The position numbers were made by a program, and so were the translations under genes. A stretch of DNA of 64,000 nt, taken from the NCBI RefSeq assembly GCF_020151015.1, contig NZ_CP083746.1:2695001-2759000 (forward strand). The letters are read 5' to 3'. The notes beneath the pieces are model-generated. The model had not been told where the DNA came from. It saw only the letters and a program-made list of their open reading frames with translations, and ran no database searches. Source of the stretch: Pseudomonas sp. p1(2021b). GTDB lineage: Bacteria; Pseudomonadota; Gammaproteobacteria; Pseudomonadales; Pseudomonadaceae. This document shows, in pieces, positions 63,858 to 64,000 of this stretch. Each line of letters begins with the position of its first letter. The stretch's first letter is position 1.

Positions 63858-64000
63858 ATGGAGCAATTCTTGATGGTCGCCGCCGCCCACTTCCTCGCTC
63901 TGCTCTCCCCTGGCCCCGACTTCTTCCTGGTAGCCCGCACCTCGGTCAACGCCGGTTGGCGGGTGGCCAGCGGCGCCTGCCTGGGTATCGCCCTGGCCAA
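63858..64000 (+). CDS. LysE/RhtB-family exporter, N-terminal part (cut by window edge)
   Basis: 47 codons from ATG 63858 to the end of the window. MEQFLMVAAAHFLALLSPGPDFF matches the LysE start with its SPGPD motif, then RTSVNAGWRVASGACLGIAL. Closely related in kind to the exporter at 62066-62689. Probably controlled by the adjacent AraC regulator. Confidence 0.85.
   Translation, partial: MEQFLMVAAAHFLALLSPGPDFFLVARTSVNAGWRVASGACLGIALA

Overview
The window is chromosomal DNA from a fluorescent Pseudomonas of the P. putida group. This rests on GC-rich coding sequence, at least 14 loci of the pseudomonad REP palindrome (GCGGGCTTG(T/C)CCCGCG type), and gene families and gene order typical of that group (LigD/Ku end joining, DUF2790, KGG proteins, a hydroxybutyrate/acetoacetate locus next to a yej-type transporter). 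I see no rRNA, tRNA or CRISPR. Gene density is normal, and all unassigned stretches over about 300 bp are described.

Layout. 1-6.5 kb: truncated SulP transporter, AEC and MFS transporters, a low-complexity exported protein, a LysR regulator, DUF2790, TrmK and RidA. 6.6-15 kb: RlhA (23S rRNA hydroxylase), a TonB siderophore receptor behind a Fur-box-like site, then an amine-catabolic aminotransferase and aldehyde dehydrogenase with a LuxR-type regulator. 15-22 kb: small hydrophilic proteins, a KGG protein, a 1380-residue CheB-CheR-PAS-kinase-receiver protein and a Nudix hydrolase. 22-24.7 kb: two different IS110-family elements inserted at mirror-image positions in one REP pair. Each has a structured leader that looks like a bridge RNA, with guide segments matching its own insertion site. 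24.8-44.5 kb: a stress/maintenance island with a ClpP-like protein, iron permease-like protein, DUF72, the ybhP-clsB-ybhN lipid operon, metallothionein, LigD and Ku, an SDR, a PncC-like protein, a YetF protein, a second KGG protein, a CBS protein and a Dyp peroxidase. It also holds an overlapping three-gene cluster: haem-oxygenase-like diiron protein, N-methyltransferase-like protein and GCS2-type carboxylate-amine ligase. 44.9-47.2 kb: valine-type acyl-CoA catabolism (HIBCH-like hydrolase and acyl-CoA dehydrogenase). 47.3-49.3 kb: a secreted metzincin-like protease with three tandem C-terminal repeats. 49.3-50.8 kb: DAHP synthase preceded by two aromatic-rich leader peptides and a terminator. 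50.9-55.2 kb: parvulin and yejABE without an adjacent yejF ATPase. 55.3-61.8 kb: a sigma-54 activator, a sigma-54 promoter, a GntP permease, 3-hydroxybutyrate dehydrogenase, ecotin and acetoacetyl-CoA synthetase. 61.8-64 kb: a second parvulin, then an AraC regulator between two LysE-type exporters, the last cut by the window edge.

How the parts work together. The 55-62 kb block is a coherent route for importing and activating hydroxybutyrate/acetoacetate. The 11-15 kb block is an amine to aldehyde to acid module. The 26-38 kb block combines DNA end joining, membrane lipid and protective proteins, a pattern expected of stationary-phase or stress genes. The most notable observations are the bridge-RNA-like leaders of the two IS110 elements, the three-gene diiron/methyltransferase/ligase cluster, and the tandem aromatic leader peptides before DAHP synthase.
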